A program made the translations under genes and the position numbers. From IMG/VR virus record IMGVR_UViG_3300037493_002362, positions 1 through 38,767 of that record: a stretch of DNA of 38,767 nt; one strand, 5' to 3'. Shown piece by piece: positions 7,412 through 15,579 of this stretch. The notes under the pieces were generated by a model that worked only from the letters and a program-made list of their open reading frames with translations, was not told where the DNA came from and ran no database searches. Source of the DNA: a virus. Within the stretch, counting starts at the first letter, position 1, and each line of letters opens with the position of its first letter.

Positions 7412-7651
7412 ATGAGAACGCAAAACACAAACAAACTGACTACGAATCAACTACGAATCATAGCCATGCTCGAAGCAGGTCGCACCATTGGTAACTACCC
7501 AACGGGCGAAAATAACATAGAGTGGATGTACCGTTGGGATCACTCTATGGAAACCGTGCCGTGCAAGACCGTCTGGAGTCTGCGAGATAAGGGCTACACC
7601 GTTCCTGCAGAAACTCGCAGCGAAATAGTAAGCGCACGAAGAAGCTATTAA
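7412..7651 (+). CDS. Hypothetical early protein, 79 aa
   Basis: I chose the ATG at 7412, which follows an A/C-rich leader; the frame is open further upstream without a good start. The protein begins MRTQNTNKLT. It has a helix (TTNQLRIIAMLEAG) followed by a loop and a second part (VWSLRDKGYTV) that resembles the recognition end of a small winged-helix fold, so DNA binding is conceivable. It is the first gene of the early region. Function unknown. Confidence 0.6.
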   Translation: MRTQNTNKLTTNQLRIIAMLEAGRTIGNYPTGENNIEWMYRWDHSMETVPCKTVWSLRDKGYTVPAETRSEIVSARRSY

Positions 7652-7684
7652 CTATAAATCAACAATCGAAAACAACTACAAAAC

Positions 7685-7894
7685 ATGAGAACAATTGCAA
7701 AAAGTGCCAAAATTGCCAAGGGAAGCCGCGTATGGGATGACCTGAATTTCGATGTGACAACGGGTGTAGTTATCTATGCCAACGGGCGCATAGCAAACGC
7801 TCCTGCAGCACGTGTCCTGTTCGATGACGGAACGTCTGCTCTTGTGGCTATTTCAGCCCTATCAATAATCACTAACCTTCTAAACGTAGCCTAA
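7685..7894 (+). CDS. Hypothetical early protein, 69 aa
   Basis: A 69-residue protein with a basic N-terminus (RTIAKSAKIAKGSRVWD) and a strand-rich remainder (GVVIYANG, ARVLFDDG), perhaps a small beta barrel. Its stop overlaps the ATG of the next gene by one base. The AAGTGCCA octamer found near several early gene starts lies 17 bases into this gene (7702-7709). Function unknown. Confidence 0.6.
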   Translation: MRTIAKSAKIAKGSRVWDDLNFDVTTGVVIYANGRIANAPAARVLFDDGTSALVAISALSIITNLLNVA

Positions 7895-8307
7895 TGCAAC
7901 TAGCAATCCGAAGAAAAAGCGACAACAAACTTGTAGCCACCCGTATCTATGACGACTATCGGGAATATGAATCGATTTGTGCTGTCGATCTGTACCCAAT
8001 CTACCCACCGGAACTCCACGTCTATGAACTGACGAACGAGCCAACCGCTGCTCCTGCGCAGCCGACCTTACACGCGGTTTCCTTTGCAATGACAAATCTG
8101 ATGTACTTCATGTACAACTACCCGAGCGGTTGGATTGATGCAGTATGGGCTGATGGTAATTCGGCTCACATGCATGACAAGTTTGGCAGCTACTATTCCG
8201 CATTAGGACCAGTATTAGGATTCTGCTCGTTCTACATGGAACTATCCTCGGACAATAAAGACCTGCTCAATAAGTGGATCGCTAAGAATTACGACTTTCA
8301 AAAATAA
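7894..8307 (+). CDS. Hypothetical early protein, 137 aa
   Basis: The start codon shares a base with the upstream stop (TAATG), indicating coupled translation. The N-terminal ~50 residues look like a small alpha/beta unit, a Pro/Ala-rich linker (AAPAQP) follows, and the C-terminal part is aromatic-rich (LMYFMYNYP). No family recognised. Confidence 0.6.
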   Translation: MQLAIRRKSDNKLVATRIYDDYREYESICAVDLYPIYPPELHVYELTNEPTAAPAQPTLHAVSFAMTNLMYFMYNYPSGWIDAVWADGNSAHMHDKFGSYYSALGPVLGFCSFYMELSSDNKDLLNKWIAKNYDFQK

Positions 8308-8327
8308 CCCTCTAAAACTACCTAACA

Positions 8328-8597
8328 ATGGAATCGAAATTCAATCAAATAATAGAAGCCGCGAAGAGCGGTGAAATGACCCTTCCTTCCGTGTCGATGA
8401 ACGGTGTGCAAGTGGACTACCTAGAGTATCAACTAATCGTGCATTCCTTTAACCTGAAGTTGATGGCTGCAGGGCTGAAGGTACGAGGGGTTACATTCAC
8501 CCAAATCAAGAAGTTCTACGGACTTCGCGCTCGTTCTGCAGCCGATGCCGTTCCGGAACTCGAATCAGTTAAATCAACCTACAAAAACAACAAATAA
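8328..8597 (+). CDS. Hypothetical early protein, 89 aa
   Basis: A small soluble protein with a helical layout. The segment FTQIKKFYGLRARSAADAV could be a helix-turn-helix-like pair, but the signal is weak. It lies in a run of small genes separated by 20-35 bases. Function unknown. Confidence 0.55.
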   Translation: MESKFNQIIEAAKSGEMTLPSVSMNGVQVDYLEYQLIVHSFNLKLMAAGLKVRGVTFTQIKKFYGLRARSAADAVPELESVKSTYKNNK

Positions 8598-8615
8598 CAC
8601 CTAAACACAAGTGCC

Positions 8616-9227
8616 ATGAGAACAATAACAGAAAGTATCGAAAATGAACGTGGATGCGGCTTCCGTAAGGGCGGTTGTATCTATCTTGTAAACTCGGGAA
8701 AAGGTCGCTCATGCGGTCGCTTCCCGATGGAATTAACAGTATGTCCATGCTGCTCTGAGGGAGTGAAGGTGGCTAGGGGATGGACATGGGTTCAAATGTC
8801 GCTATTCGACAATGCTGAATGCGATGGCAACAACAATTGCTCCACCTGTCCTATGGCAGTAATAGACCCGAACACCCGTATAGGTATGTTATGGGTGGGT
8901 GAGAAGTTTTATGCTACTCCTGAAGCGTTCATGAGGGAAGCAGGGGCTATGGGGATCAGCCGTAGAATATCGCAAGTGCCGAAGGACTTCGTAGTGGGTG
9001 AAACTTGGATAGCGTTAGCGCACCGTAAGGGAATGTCAAAGGGTATCGTTGATGGTGTCGCTACGTTCGCTCCTGCAGTCTTTCAGATGTTTCAACCTGA
9101 CCGTATTGAATACGTGGTGAAGGGTGACGAATCTGAAGAAGAATTAGACCGATTGGAAGCTAGAGGACTTTCATTGGTTCGGGTAATTCCTGCTCCTTCG
9201 CAGCCGGAACTTGACCTTTTAGACTAA
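8616..9227 (+). CDS. Conserved phage zinc-ribbon protein
   Basis: The 203-aa product has a Cys-rich N-terminal half: GCGFRKGG, then CG, CPCC and a later cluster (C near residues 70-80, CSTCP). These could bind one or two zinc ions. The pattern of an N-terminal GCGFRK-type start, a CP-C-C pair and a later VGETWIALAHRK segment is one I recognise from unannotated proteins of many unrelated phages. Its role is unknown. AAGTGCCA (8609-8616) abuts the start codon. Confidence 0.6.
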   Translation: MRTITESIENERGCGFRKGGCIYLVNSGKGRSCGRFPMELTVCPCCSEGVKVARGWTWVQMSLFDNAECDGNNNCSTCPMAVIDPNTRIGMLWVGEKFYATPEAFMREAGAMGISRRISQVPKDFVVGETWIALAHRKGMSKGIVDGVATFAPAVFQMFQPDRIEYVVKGDESEEELDRLEARGLSLVRVIPAPSQPELDLLD

Positions 9228-9232
9228 TAGCC

Positions 9233-9697
9233 ATGATTGAATATAAAGCGTACCTAAGAGAAGTTCGACTGGTAGCCGAGCCGACTTCTATTCCTAAGGC
9301 TAAGATCATGCGCAGCAGCGAATGTGACGAGTACATTAGAAGGGTCTATTCAGACGACATGGGGCTATTCGAATCAGTTTACCTTCTGCTCCTGAACAGA
9401 GGCAATGTCACTATCGGCTTCGTGAAGGTGTCGCAGGGTGGAATAACCTCTTCGGTGGTCGATGTTCGACTGATCGCTAAGTATGCGATTAGCGCACTAG
9501 CTACAAGCGTGGTTCTGTTCCACAATCACCCTAGCGGCAATCTGCAGCCCTCGAAGGATGACGACCGAATGACCGAAGCGGTCAGGAAGGGATTGGCATT
9601 GCTCGACATAAAACTGCTCGACCACCTAATACTTACCGAAGATGGTTATTGGTCTTATGGCGATAATGGACGTTTAGAGACGTGTGGATCGCTTTAA
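9233..9697 (+). CDS. RadC-like JAB domain protein
   Basis: This 154-aa protein is a stand-alone RadC/JAB domain. It carries the metal-binding HNHPSG motif at 97-102, followed by PSKDD with the third ligand Asp at 109 or 110. JAB folds elsewhere are zinc proteases or deubiquitinases; the biochemical role of RadC-like proteins on mobile elements is unsettled, and links to anti-restriction loci are common. It follows the zinc-ribbon gene by five bases. Confidence 0.85.
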   Translation: MIEYKAYLREVRLVAEPTSIPKAKIMRSSECDEYIRRVYSDDMGLFESVYLLLLNRGNVTIGFVKVSQGGITSSVVDVRLIAKYAISALATSVVLFHNHPSGNLQPSKDDDRMTEAVRKGLALLDIKLLDHLILTEDGYWSYGDNGRLETCGSL

Positions 9698-9790
9698 TGT
9701 ATCGGAACACACCAATGTCTAACAACAAGCAAGAAGTGCCAAGAGAAGGCACGGGAGGCATTAACTTAACAAACAATTAAAACTACTCAA

Positions 9791-10174
9791 ATGAACAAGG
9801 AAAACTTACAACGAATGGCAGACCATATCAGAACGATCCCGCAGGAGATGTTCGGTATGGGGGATTTCCGAACAGGGGATAGACGAACTGCAGAATGCGA
9901 TTCGGTCGGGTGCGTACTCGGCCATTGCACGGTGCTTGAAACGGGAGAACTCCCGAGATTCACAACGGGGTCAATAGACTTCACCACTTGGGAAGAGTAC
10001 TTTACGGGAACATCCGATGAAGAGTGGGTATGGTGTTTTTCTGATGATTGGTCAGAGACGGACAATACTCCCGAAGGTGCTGCGCTGCGCATTGAATGGC
10101 TAATTAAGCACGGACTACCCATAGACTGGGAAGGGCAGATGACGGGACACGTTGAACTTTGCTACACGGCATAA
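9791..10174 (+). CDS. Hypothetical protein, 127 aa
   Basis: An acidic, Trp-rich protein starting MNKENLQRMADHI after a 93-base gap. That gap contains a small hairpin (GTGCC 9736-9740 with GGCAC 9748-9752) and an A-rich leader. The CDSVGCVLGHC segment resembles a motif common in small unannotated phage and plasmid proteins. Function unknown. Confidence 0.6.
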   Translation: MNKENLQRMADHIRTIPQEMFGMGDFRTGDRRTAECDSVGCVLGHCTVLETGELPRFTTGSIDFTTWEEYFTGTSDEEWVWCFSDDWSETDNTPEGAALRIEWLIKHGLPIDWEGQMTGHVELCYTA

Positions 10175-10211
10175 ATTGTTCGTAACTCTAATTTTACCAT
10201 AAATCATTGCC

Positions 10212-10219
10212 TAAATTTG
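10212..10219 (+). promoter_or_regulatory. Bacteroidota-type -7 box upstream of the HTH gene
   Basis: TAAATTTG matches TAnnTTTG exactly and lies 22 bases before the ATG of the HTH gene. The expected upstream TTG is not present at the usual distance; a T run at 10192-10195 is the nearest substitute. A short leader would result. Confidence 0.55.
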
Positions 10220-10241
10220 TGGCAAACTAATCTTAAAAAAC

Positions 10242-10445
10242 ATGACAGAACCTGAAAAATGCAATCAACTAAGACTAGCCCTTCCGAGCGGTGGAATAAC
10301 CCGAATTTGTGAGGCTACTGGCTATTCCTACGAAGTTGTGTACAGAACCTTGAACGGGAATGTACGCAAGTGGGATGCCCGTCACGATGCGATCGTGAAA
10401 GAGGGTCGTAGGCTGCTCCGGAAGAACGGGGTGAAGCTAATCTAA
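10242..10445 (+). CDS. Small helix-turn-helix DNA-binding protein
   Basis: The 67-aa basic protein has a Cro/lambda-repressor-like helix-turn-helix at about residues 18-42 (GITRICEATGYSYEVVYRTL), with a charged C-terminal helix. It has its own promoter candidate (10212) and is closed off by a hairpin (10450-10475), so it forms a single-gene unit. It is a plausible regulator of early gene expression; a repressor role is inferred. Confidence 0.7.
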   Translation: MTEPEKCNQLRLALPSGGITRICEATGYSYEVVYRTLNGNVRKWDARHDAIVKEGRRLLRKNGVKLI

Positions 10446-10449
10446 ATGC

Positions 10450-10475
10450 GAAGCCCACCGATGGTGGTGGGCTTC
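10450..10475 (+). terminator. Hairpin after the HTH gene
   Basis: GAAGCCCACC (10450-10459) pairs perfectly with GGTGGGCTTC (10466-10475) over a six-base loop. The stem is stable, but no T tract follows, so it may be a weak terminator, an attenuator or an mRNA-protecting hairpin. Confidence 0.6.
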
Positions 10476-10552
10476 TGCTGAACAACAAAACAAGACCGCG
10501 ACAAGTGCCAACCGCGAGGTCTAATGCAAAGGTACAACAACAAAACAAACAA

Positions 10553-10870
10553 ATGGAAACTCACTTATTCGAACTTATTGATGTGCTGAATGCACACGCT
10601 GACATGCCTGAATCTGCGCTGATGGCAGAGGAAATTCAACAAGCGTACTGGTCAATGTCAATCTTTAATTCTTCTGTACGGTATGAAAATACAGCAGGTG
10701 AAATGGTAATTCGATACTCTGTATCGTTAGACGACCTTAATCTAATCGGGGCGGCTCTTGGAAGGAAGATTCACGAGCCGTGCCACGCGCTACCCTACTC
10801 ATGGCTAAGGGTGCGATTCGTGTCGCTCCCGTTATTAGCCGTGGACTTCCAAACAACACAATCAATCTAA
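10553..10870 (+). CDS. Hypothetical protein, 105 aa
   Basis: I chose the ATG at 10553, after an A/C-rich leader, over an in-frame start at 10505. The N-terminal part is acidic and helical, the C-terminal ~30 residues are hydrophobic and basic. It precedes recT by 26 bases containing two copies of AAAACAATCAATCT-like sequence. Function unknown. Confidence 0.5.
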   Translation: METHLFELIDVLNAHADMPESALMAEEIQQAYWSMSIFNSSVRYENTAGEMVIRYSVSLDDLNLIGAALGRKIHEPCHALPYSWLRVRFVSLPLLAVDFQTTQSI

Positions 10871-10896
10871 AAACAATCAATCTAAAAACAACAATC

Positions 10897-11802
10897 ATGA
10901 GTGAAGAAACAACACAATCTAAGGAAATAACCACCATTGCGCTCTTCCAACGGGATAGTGTACAGAAACGGTTCGAAAAGATGCTAGGCGACAACGCTGC
11001 GGCATTCATTAGTTCGGTGCTGCAGGTGGTGAACGACAACAACCTTCTGTCAAAGGCAAAGCCGATGACGGTGCTGAACGCGGCTGCAACTGCAGCAAGT
11101 ATGAACCTACCCATTAATCAGAATTTGGGTTACGCTTGGATCGTTCCGTACAAGGACGAAGCGCAGTTTCAGATGGGATGGAAGGGCTACGTGCAACTCG
11201 CACTCAGAACTAATCAATACAGGCGGCTTAATTGTGTCGCGGTGTATCGCAATCAGTTCACTTCCTTCAATGCTATGACCGAAGATCTGACTGCTGATTT
11301 CAATAAGGTGGGTGACGGTGATGTGATTGGTTACGTGGCATACTTCCGAATGAACAACGGCTTCGAAAAGACTTCGTATTGGTCTAAGGATGAGGTAATT
11401 GCTCACGCAAAGAAGTACTCTAAGGCATACTCTACAAGATACAGCCCATGGTCGGATCCAGATCAGTTCGATGCGATGGCTAAAAAGACGGTGCTAAAGA
11501 ACCTGCTATCGAAGTGGGGAATGCTGTCTATCGAAATGCACACGGCTGTATTGGCGGATCAGGCGGTGGTATCTGACGATGGTCGCTACCGTTATGTTGA
11601 CAACACTATTGATGTGGAAGCCGTATCGGAAGCGGAAGAAACAGCTAGAATTATCCACTTCATTTCAGGCTGCGTATCAATGGACGAACTTGACCGAATA
11701 CAAGCACAGGTTCCGGATGCTAACCATGAAGTAGTCGAAGCTATGAACTCAAAGGCGACTGAACTCCGTTCTGCTCCTGCTCCTAATACTTCAGCGAAAT
11801 GA
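10897..11802 (+). CDS. recT: RecT-family single-strand annealing protein
   Basis: The ATG at 10897 gives 301 aa, typical of RecT. Features of the family are visible: an early helical part, AAATAASMNLPINQNLGYAW, the QFQMGWKGYVQLA core, and the later YSPWSDPDQFDAMAKKT segment before a variable acidic tail. RecT anneals complementary single strands during recombination. The adjacent exonuclease gene overlaps by four bases, the usual RecE/RecT-type pairing. Confidence 0.93.
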   Translation: MSEETTQSKEITTIALFQRDSVQKRFEKMLGDNAAAFISSVLQVVNDNNLLSKAKPMTVLNAAATAASMNLPINQNLGYAWIVPYKDEAQFQMGWKGYVQLALRTNQYRRLNCVAVYRNQFTSFNAMTEDLTADFNKVGDGDVIGYVAYFRMNNGFEKTSYWSKDEVIAHAKKYSKAYSTRYSPWSDPDQFDAMAKKTVLKNLLSKWGMLSIEMHTAVLADQAVVSDDGRYRYVDNTIDVEAVSEAEETARIIHFISGCVSMDELDRIQAQVPDANHEVVEAMNSKATELRSAPAPNTSAK

Positions 11803-12647
11803 AAGGGCGAACTAGAACATACGACTTTACGAATTTCACCTTCCGTTGCTCGGAACTAGGCACACTCATGACGGGCGCGAAGCCGCGATTGACCGTTAAT
11901 CAGGAAGCCGAACTGGAACGGCTCTACGGTATGAATAAAGAGGGCAAAATAACCGATAAGCAGGTCATCACACTAGGTGACCTGCTCGACAAAAAGATGA
12001 CTCCACCGAAGTTGTCTGCTACGACAATCACTAGGCTGAATTCTATTCACAAAGAGGCTGTATTTGGGAAGGTGGCCAACCTAGATAACAAGTTCTTGCA
12101 AAAGGGGCTGTTAGCGGAAGAATCGTCAATCAGTCTTTATTCGCGGTTGAGCAAAGCCCTCTTTCTTAAGAACAAGGAACGAAGAACGAACGAATACATA
12201 ACGGGTGAGCCTGACAACGCTGATGGGATTATTCGTGACGTAAAAACTTCGTGGTCAATGGACACCTTCCCGATGGCAGACGATACATGCCCTTCGTCTG
12301 ATTATTGGTGGCAACTTCAGGGCTACATGGAACTTTGGGATATGAACAAGGCTGAACTGATTTATTGCTTGGTCAATACTCCCGAAATTCTGATTGATGA
12401 TGAAAAGCGTAGGCAATCTTGGAAGCTAGGTTACATTGACCTTCCGGAAGATGTATCGGAAGCAATCGAAAATAACATGACCTTCGATGATGTACCTGAG
12501 GGGCTGCGCTGTCGGGTATTTATCATCGACCGTGACCGTGATGCTATTAAGATGCTCTACGATCACCTTGACCGTTGCAGGGAGTATCTGAACGAGCGGA
12601 CTAAGGCTATTGCCGCACTACTTCCAGAACTAACACCTGCGACATGA
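11799..12647 (+). CDS. PD-(D/E)XK exonuclease, partner of RecT
   Basis: The 282-aa product shows the YqaJ/RecE-type nuclease core. An acidic helix (GLLAEES, about 103-109) precedes Asp139 in GEPD, then IRDVKT with Asp147 and Lys149, then the YWWQLQGY motif at 169-176. These match the order E, D, DxK, QxxxY of phage recombination nucleases. It would resect double-stranded ends to supply single strands for RecT. Start overlaps the recT stop (ATGA). Confidence 0.88.
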   Translation: MKGRTRTYDFTNFTFRCSELGTLMTGAKPRLTVNQEAELERLYGMNKEGKITDKQVITLGDLLDKKMTPPKLSATTITRLNSIHKEAVFGKVANLDNKFLQKGLLAEESSISLYSRLSKALFLKNKERRTNEYITGEPDNADGIIRDVKTSWSMDTFPMADDTCPSSDYWWQLQGYMELWDMNKAELIYCLVNTPEILIDDEKRRQSWKLGYIDLPEDVSEAIENNMTFDDVPEGLRCRVFIIDRDRDAIKMLYDHLDRCREYLNERTKAIAALLPELTPAT

Positions 12648-13126
12648 AGGTAGAGCTAAGAGAATACAAACTACCTGTCGTTCCGATTCCTGCACCGCGC
12701 ATGACGCGGCAGGATCGGTTCGCAAAACGACCTGTCGTAGAGCGTTACAAGGCGTTCCGTACTGAACTACTGATGCGGTCGCGGCTGCAGGGGCTTACCG
12801 ACCTACCTGCATCTGTCGGCTTCATATTCTACATTCCGATGCCTGTATCATGGTCGCAACGTAAACGGGCTGAAATGGAAGGGACAATGCATCAGCAGAC
12901 TCCTGACCTTGACAATCTCATCAAAGCGGTGTTGGATTGCTTCACCTATGGCAGACACGTTAGCGATAGCTATGTAGGGACGTTCCTGTTCGCTCAAAAG
13001 GTATGGGCTACTGAAGGTTCTATTACAATCTACGAAGTTCCAAGAGAGGAAGGAAGAGCGTGTCGGGCGGTTAAGACGGTCGTTGAGTGGGTGAATGCAT
13101 TAATCAACCATAAACCGAAGCAATGA
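12644..13126 (+). CDS. RusA-like Holliday junction resolvase
   Basis: The 160-aa protein has an N-terminal PAPRMTRQDR segment and the acidic motif PDLDNLIKAVLD at 87-98 (Asp88, Asp90, Asp98 and Lys94), which is the RusA catalytic pattern. RusA cuts four-way junctions that arise in recombination or packaging. It overlaps both neighbours by four bases, linking it to the RecT/exonuclease operon. Confidence 0.9.
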   Translation: MKVELREYKLPVVPIPAPRMTRQDRFAKRPVVERYKAFRTELLMRSRLQGLTDLPASVGFIFYIPMPVSWSQRKRAEMEGTMHQQTPDLDNLIKAVLDCFTYGRHVSDSYVGTFLFAQKVWATEGSITIYEVPREEGRACRAVKTVVEWVNALINHKPKQ

Positions 13127-13875
13127 ACTCGACAGGAAGCAAGATGAACAGATTCTACTTTCAGCACGATTGCGGTGCTATGGACGATGACCGAATACTC
13201 GACCTTCGCGCTGACCACGGTTGGTGCGGATACGGGTTATTTTGGGCTATACTGGAACTACTCCACCGTAATGACGGCTTAATGGTGTTCGATGTAAAGC
13301 GTATCGGCTTCGCGTTGGGAGCGGAACAGTCGGTGGTGCACAAGATCCTGACGGGCTACGGGCTATTCGAATTCACGGATGATAATTTGCACTTTTGGTC
13401 TGCTCGGCTTCTGAGCCAAATTAAGCACCGTTCTAAACTTATGGAACTTAGGCAGGAAGCAGGTCGCAAGGGTGGTAAAGCAAGAGCCAAGCAAGACGGT
13501 TCGGTTGCTGAAGCAAACGACAAGCAATTGCTAGGCAAATCACAACCAAAGGAAAGTAAAGGAAAGGAAAGTAAAGGAAAGGAAAGTGCAGTAGCGGTCG
13601 CTATCGCTCCTGCGCTCACTTCGATTCCTGAAATGGAAGATGTAATAAGATCCTTCGCTTCGTCTGCAACTTCGCGTGGCATTGATCCTGCGCAGGTAAA
13701 GATCGTGACACACGCCAAAAATTTCCTTGATCACTATGGGTCGCAAGGGTGGCGAAAAGGAAACGGTATGCCCATAACAGATTGGCGACTGCTCGTATCG
13801 CGATGGCTAACAACCGAACTAGGAAAAAGAGACCCGCAAAATTCACCTAAACCAACAAGAACATGGGGACAATGA
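13123..13875 (+). CDS. DUF4373 (Lin1244/Lin1753) replication-initiation-like protein
   Basis: This 250-aa protein has the N-terminal winged-helix domain known from Lin1244/Lin1753 proteins: FYFQHDCGAMDDDRIL, followed by GYGLFWAILELL and GLFEF. These proteins occur in phage replication modules and are related to DnaD/initiator proteins. A charged linker follows (RKGGKARAK), then a repeat encoding KESKGKES from tandem GGAAAGTAAA units (13552-13588), and a C-terminal helical domain. It probably helps start replication with host enzymes, since no phage polymerase or helicase is seen. Confidence 0.7.
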   Translation: MNSTGSKMNRFYFQHDCGAMDDDRILDLRADHGWCGYGLFWAILELLHRNDGLMVFDVKRIGFALGAEQSVVHKILTGYGLFEFTDDNLHFWSARLLSQIKHRSKLMELRQEAGRKGGKARAKQDGSVAEANDKQLLGKSQPKESKGKESKGKESAVAVAIAPALTSIPEMEDVIRSFASSATSRGIDPAQVKIVTHAKNFLDHYGSQGWRKGNGMPITDWRLLVSRWLTTELGKRDPQNSPKPTRTWGQ

Positions 13876-14522
13876 ACATTCAACGGATGCATGAGCGCGG
13901 TCTGCTCCTGCTCCCGAACAGGCAACAAAATGAACTGATTGAACTACTGGAAACTATTGATGCGCTCCCGACCTACTTAGGGGCTTCGGAATTCGGGGCT
14001 GACGAGCAACCCATCATTGCGATTGCTAACTTCATCATAAAGTACTACCCTTCATTCGGGAAGAAAGAACTGATTGAGGCTGTCGAAATGTCGGCTGCAG
14101 GGCTTCTGACCGATGGCAATAAGGTCGTTAGGGTGACCACCTTCGGAAAGCCGCTGAACATAGATATGCTTGGCGTGGTGCTGTCGGCTTATCGAGATCA
14201 ACAGAAAGCAAAGCCACAGCGGTTCGGGAATAGAATCGGTGCTGCTCCTGTTGAACGACCGACTGCTGAGTGGCACTATGACCGCATGATGGCTGAAGTG
14301 AAAGCAACCGGAACTCTACCGACATTCCATGCGTTCACAATCATTCACAAGCACATGGTAGAAGCAGGGCTAATACCCGACCTACCTGCTCCTGCTCCTG
14401 TCGTTAAGCGTAGAATGTCCTTCGCTGCAAGTAAACTTAGCACCCTGTCGGATGCGCTCAGAAACGACCGACACAGGTGCGCAATACAAGAATATTTAAC
14501 CACAAAAAAACTACTGAAATGA
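13863..14522 (+). CDS. Hypothetical replication-module protein, 219 aa
   Basis: The gene overlaps the end of the DUF4373 gene by 13 bases, so the two are probably made together. The protein is helical throughout, with an APAP-type linker near residue 180 and a basic C-terminus. Helicase loaders often follow such initiators, but I see no AAA+ or other defining motif, so the function stays open. Confidence 0.55.
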   Translation: MGTMNIQRMHERGLLLLPNRQQNELIELLETIDALPTYLGASEFGADEQPIIAIANFIIKYYPSFGKKELIEAVEMSAAGLLTDGNKVVRVTTFGKPLNIDMLGVVLSAYRDQQKAKPQRFGNRIGAAPVERPTAEWHYDRMMAEVKATGTLPTFHAFTIIHKHMVEAGLIPDLPAPAPVVKRRMSFAASKLSTLSDALRNDRHRCAIQEYLTTKKLLK

Positions 14523-14848
14523 GCACATTTAAAGAAATGACTGGCGCATCGATACAAGAGGCATTCGAACGGTATCACAGAACTAATCCGAATGTCTATG
14601 CGAAGATTAAGAAGATGGCACTAGAGGCTATCTACAAGGGTAAAAAGCGAATATCCTTCAAGTTGATCATCGAGGTAATTCGTTGGGAAGTGTTTATGGA
14701 CACTACCGATCAGCTAACGATATTCGTTGAGGGCGAAAAACGTATGTTCAAGATAAACAATGCCTATGAAAGCCGCTACGCTAGGCTGTTCTTGGACGAA
14801 TACCCACACTATGCGGATCGGGTGGAAACTAGAAGGCTAAGAGCGTAA
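14519..14848 (+). CDS. Conserved phage protein, 109 aa
   Basis: The ATG at 14519 overlaps the previous stop (ATGA). The C-terminal part FKINNAYESRYARLFLDEYP followed by a basic end is a pattern I have seen in short unannotated proteins of many tailed phages, usually in early or replication regions. Function unknown; the fold looks all-helical. Confidence 0.6.
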   Translation: MSTFKEMTGASIQEAFERYHRTNPNVYAKIKKMALEAIYKGKKRISFKLIIEVIRWEVFMDTTDQLTIFVEGEKRMFKINNAYESRYARLFLDEYPHYADRVETRRLRA

Positions 14849-14885
14849 TAAACAGGAAACAACAACAAAACTCAAAAACAAGAAA

Positions 14886-15167
14886 ATGTCATACCTATCA
14901 AAAAGTGCCACAGAAGAAATTAACGCATTGCTGCTCGTCTGCGAACAGCAGCACTCTGAAAGATCCCGATTGGACGAACTGATGTTGGACTCCTGCGCTG
15001 ATGCAGAGCGGTTTCTGAAGGTCTGCTCCATGCGCAGGGAACTGAACATACGATTCATGGCTAACAAATTCAAGTTGCACAACATGGTAACGAATCAGCC
15101 GAGAAACGGACGAGAAGAGCGTATCTACATTGCGGCTACACTAAGTCCACACTTTAAGCAGAAGTGA
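14886..15167 (+). CDS. Hypothetical protein, 93 aa
   Basis: A helical, charged protein with Cys at several positions (VCEQQH, DSCADAE, KVCSM), starting after an A/C-rich leader. AAGTGCCA (14903-14910) lies 18 bases into the gene. Stop and next start share a base (TGATG). Function unknown. Confidence 0.55.
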   Translation: MSYLSKSATEEINALLLVCEQQHSERSRLDELMLDSCADAERFLKVCSMRRELNIRFMANKFKLHNMVTNQPRNGREERIYIAATLSPHFKQK

Positions 15168-15517
15168 TGGGAGAGCTAACGAGAGGCAGCGAGGGGGAGT
15201 CTGAACGCCTAAAGCACAAGTGCATGGACGGAACAATGAACATTTGGAACGGCTTCGAACTTCGCAATGCACTACCTGATGGTACGTTCCCTAGCGACTC
15301 TAAGTCACCAACAGTAAGAGATGCTACCTGCATTCCCATAGCGTATCGTCTGCTCCGAAATTATCGGGATGGTGTCCTGCAACAATATCTACGGATGAAC
15401 GAAATTCAATCCGAACAGGCTCTGACCCAAAACACGGACTACATAATAGAACTCGATGCGGTGCGGACTAAGCTGAGGCACTTGGACGAAGAACTGGAAT
15501 ACCTGATGATGCTCTGA
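15167..15517 (+). CDS. Hypothetical protein, 116 aa
   Basis: The start is the ATG in TGATG at 15167. The C-terminal half (about 70-116) is a helix with leucine spacing that suggests a coiled coil. It is the last gene before a 62-base AT-rich gap and the AT-rich GP88-like fragment, so it marks the left edge of that inserted segment. Function unknown. Confidence 0.55.
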   Translation: MGELTRGSEGESERLKHKCMDGTMNIWNGFELRNALPDGTFPSDSKSPTVRDATCIPIAYRLLRNYRDGVLQQYLRMNEIQSEQALTQNTDYIIELDAVRTKLRHLDEELEYLMML

Positions 15518-15579
15518 CGGTTCGGGGCTATATTTAGTAGTGAACTTAAATTGAAAACGAATTAAAAACTTTTATTAAA

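Noticed and set aside
13552-13588. Tandem repeats as a CRISPR or iteron array
   Set aside because: The repeat units are short, lie in frame, and encode the Lys-Glu-Ser linker of the DUF4373-type protein; no spacers exist.
12644-15517. Phage DNA polymerase, primase or helicase genes
   Set aside because: I looked for their motifs in the early region and elsewhere and found none, so replication probably relies on the host.
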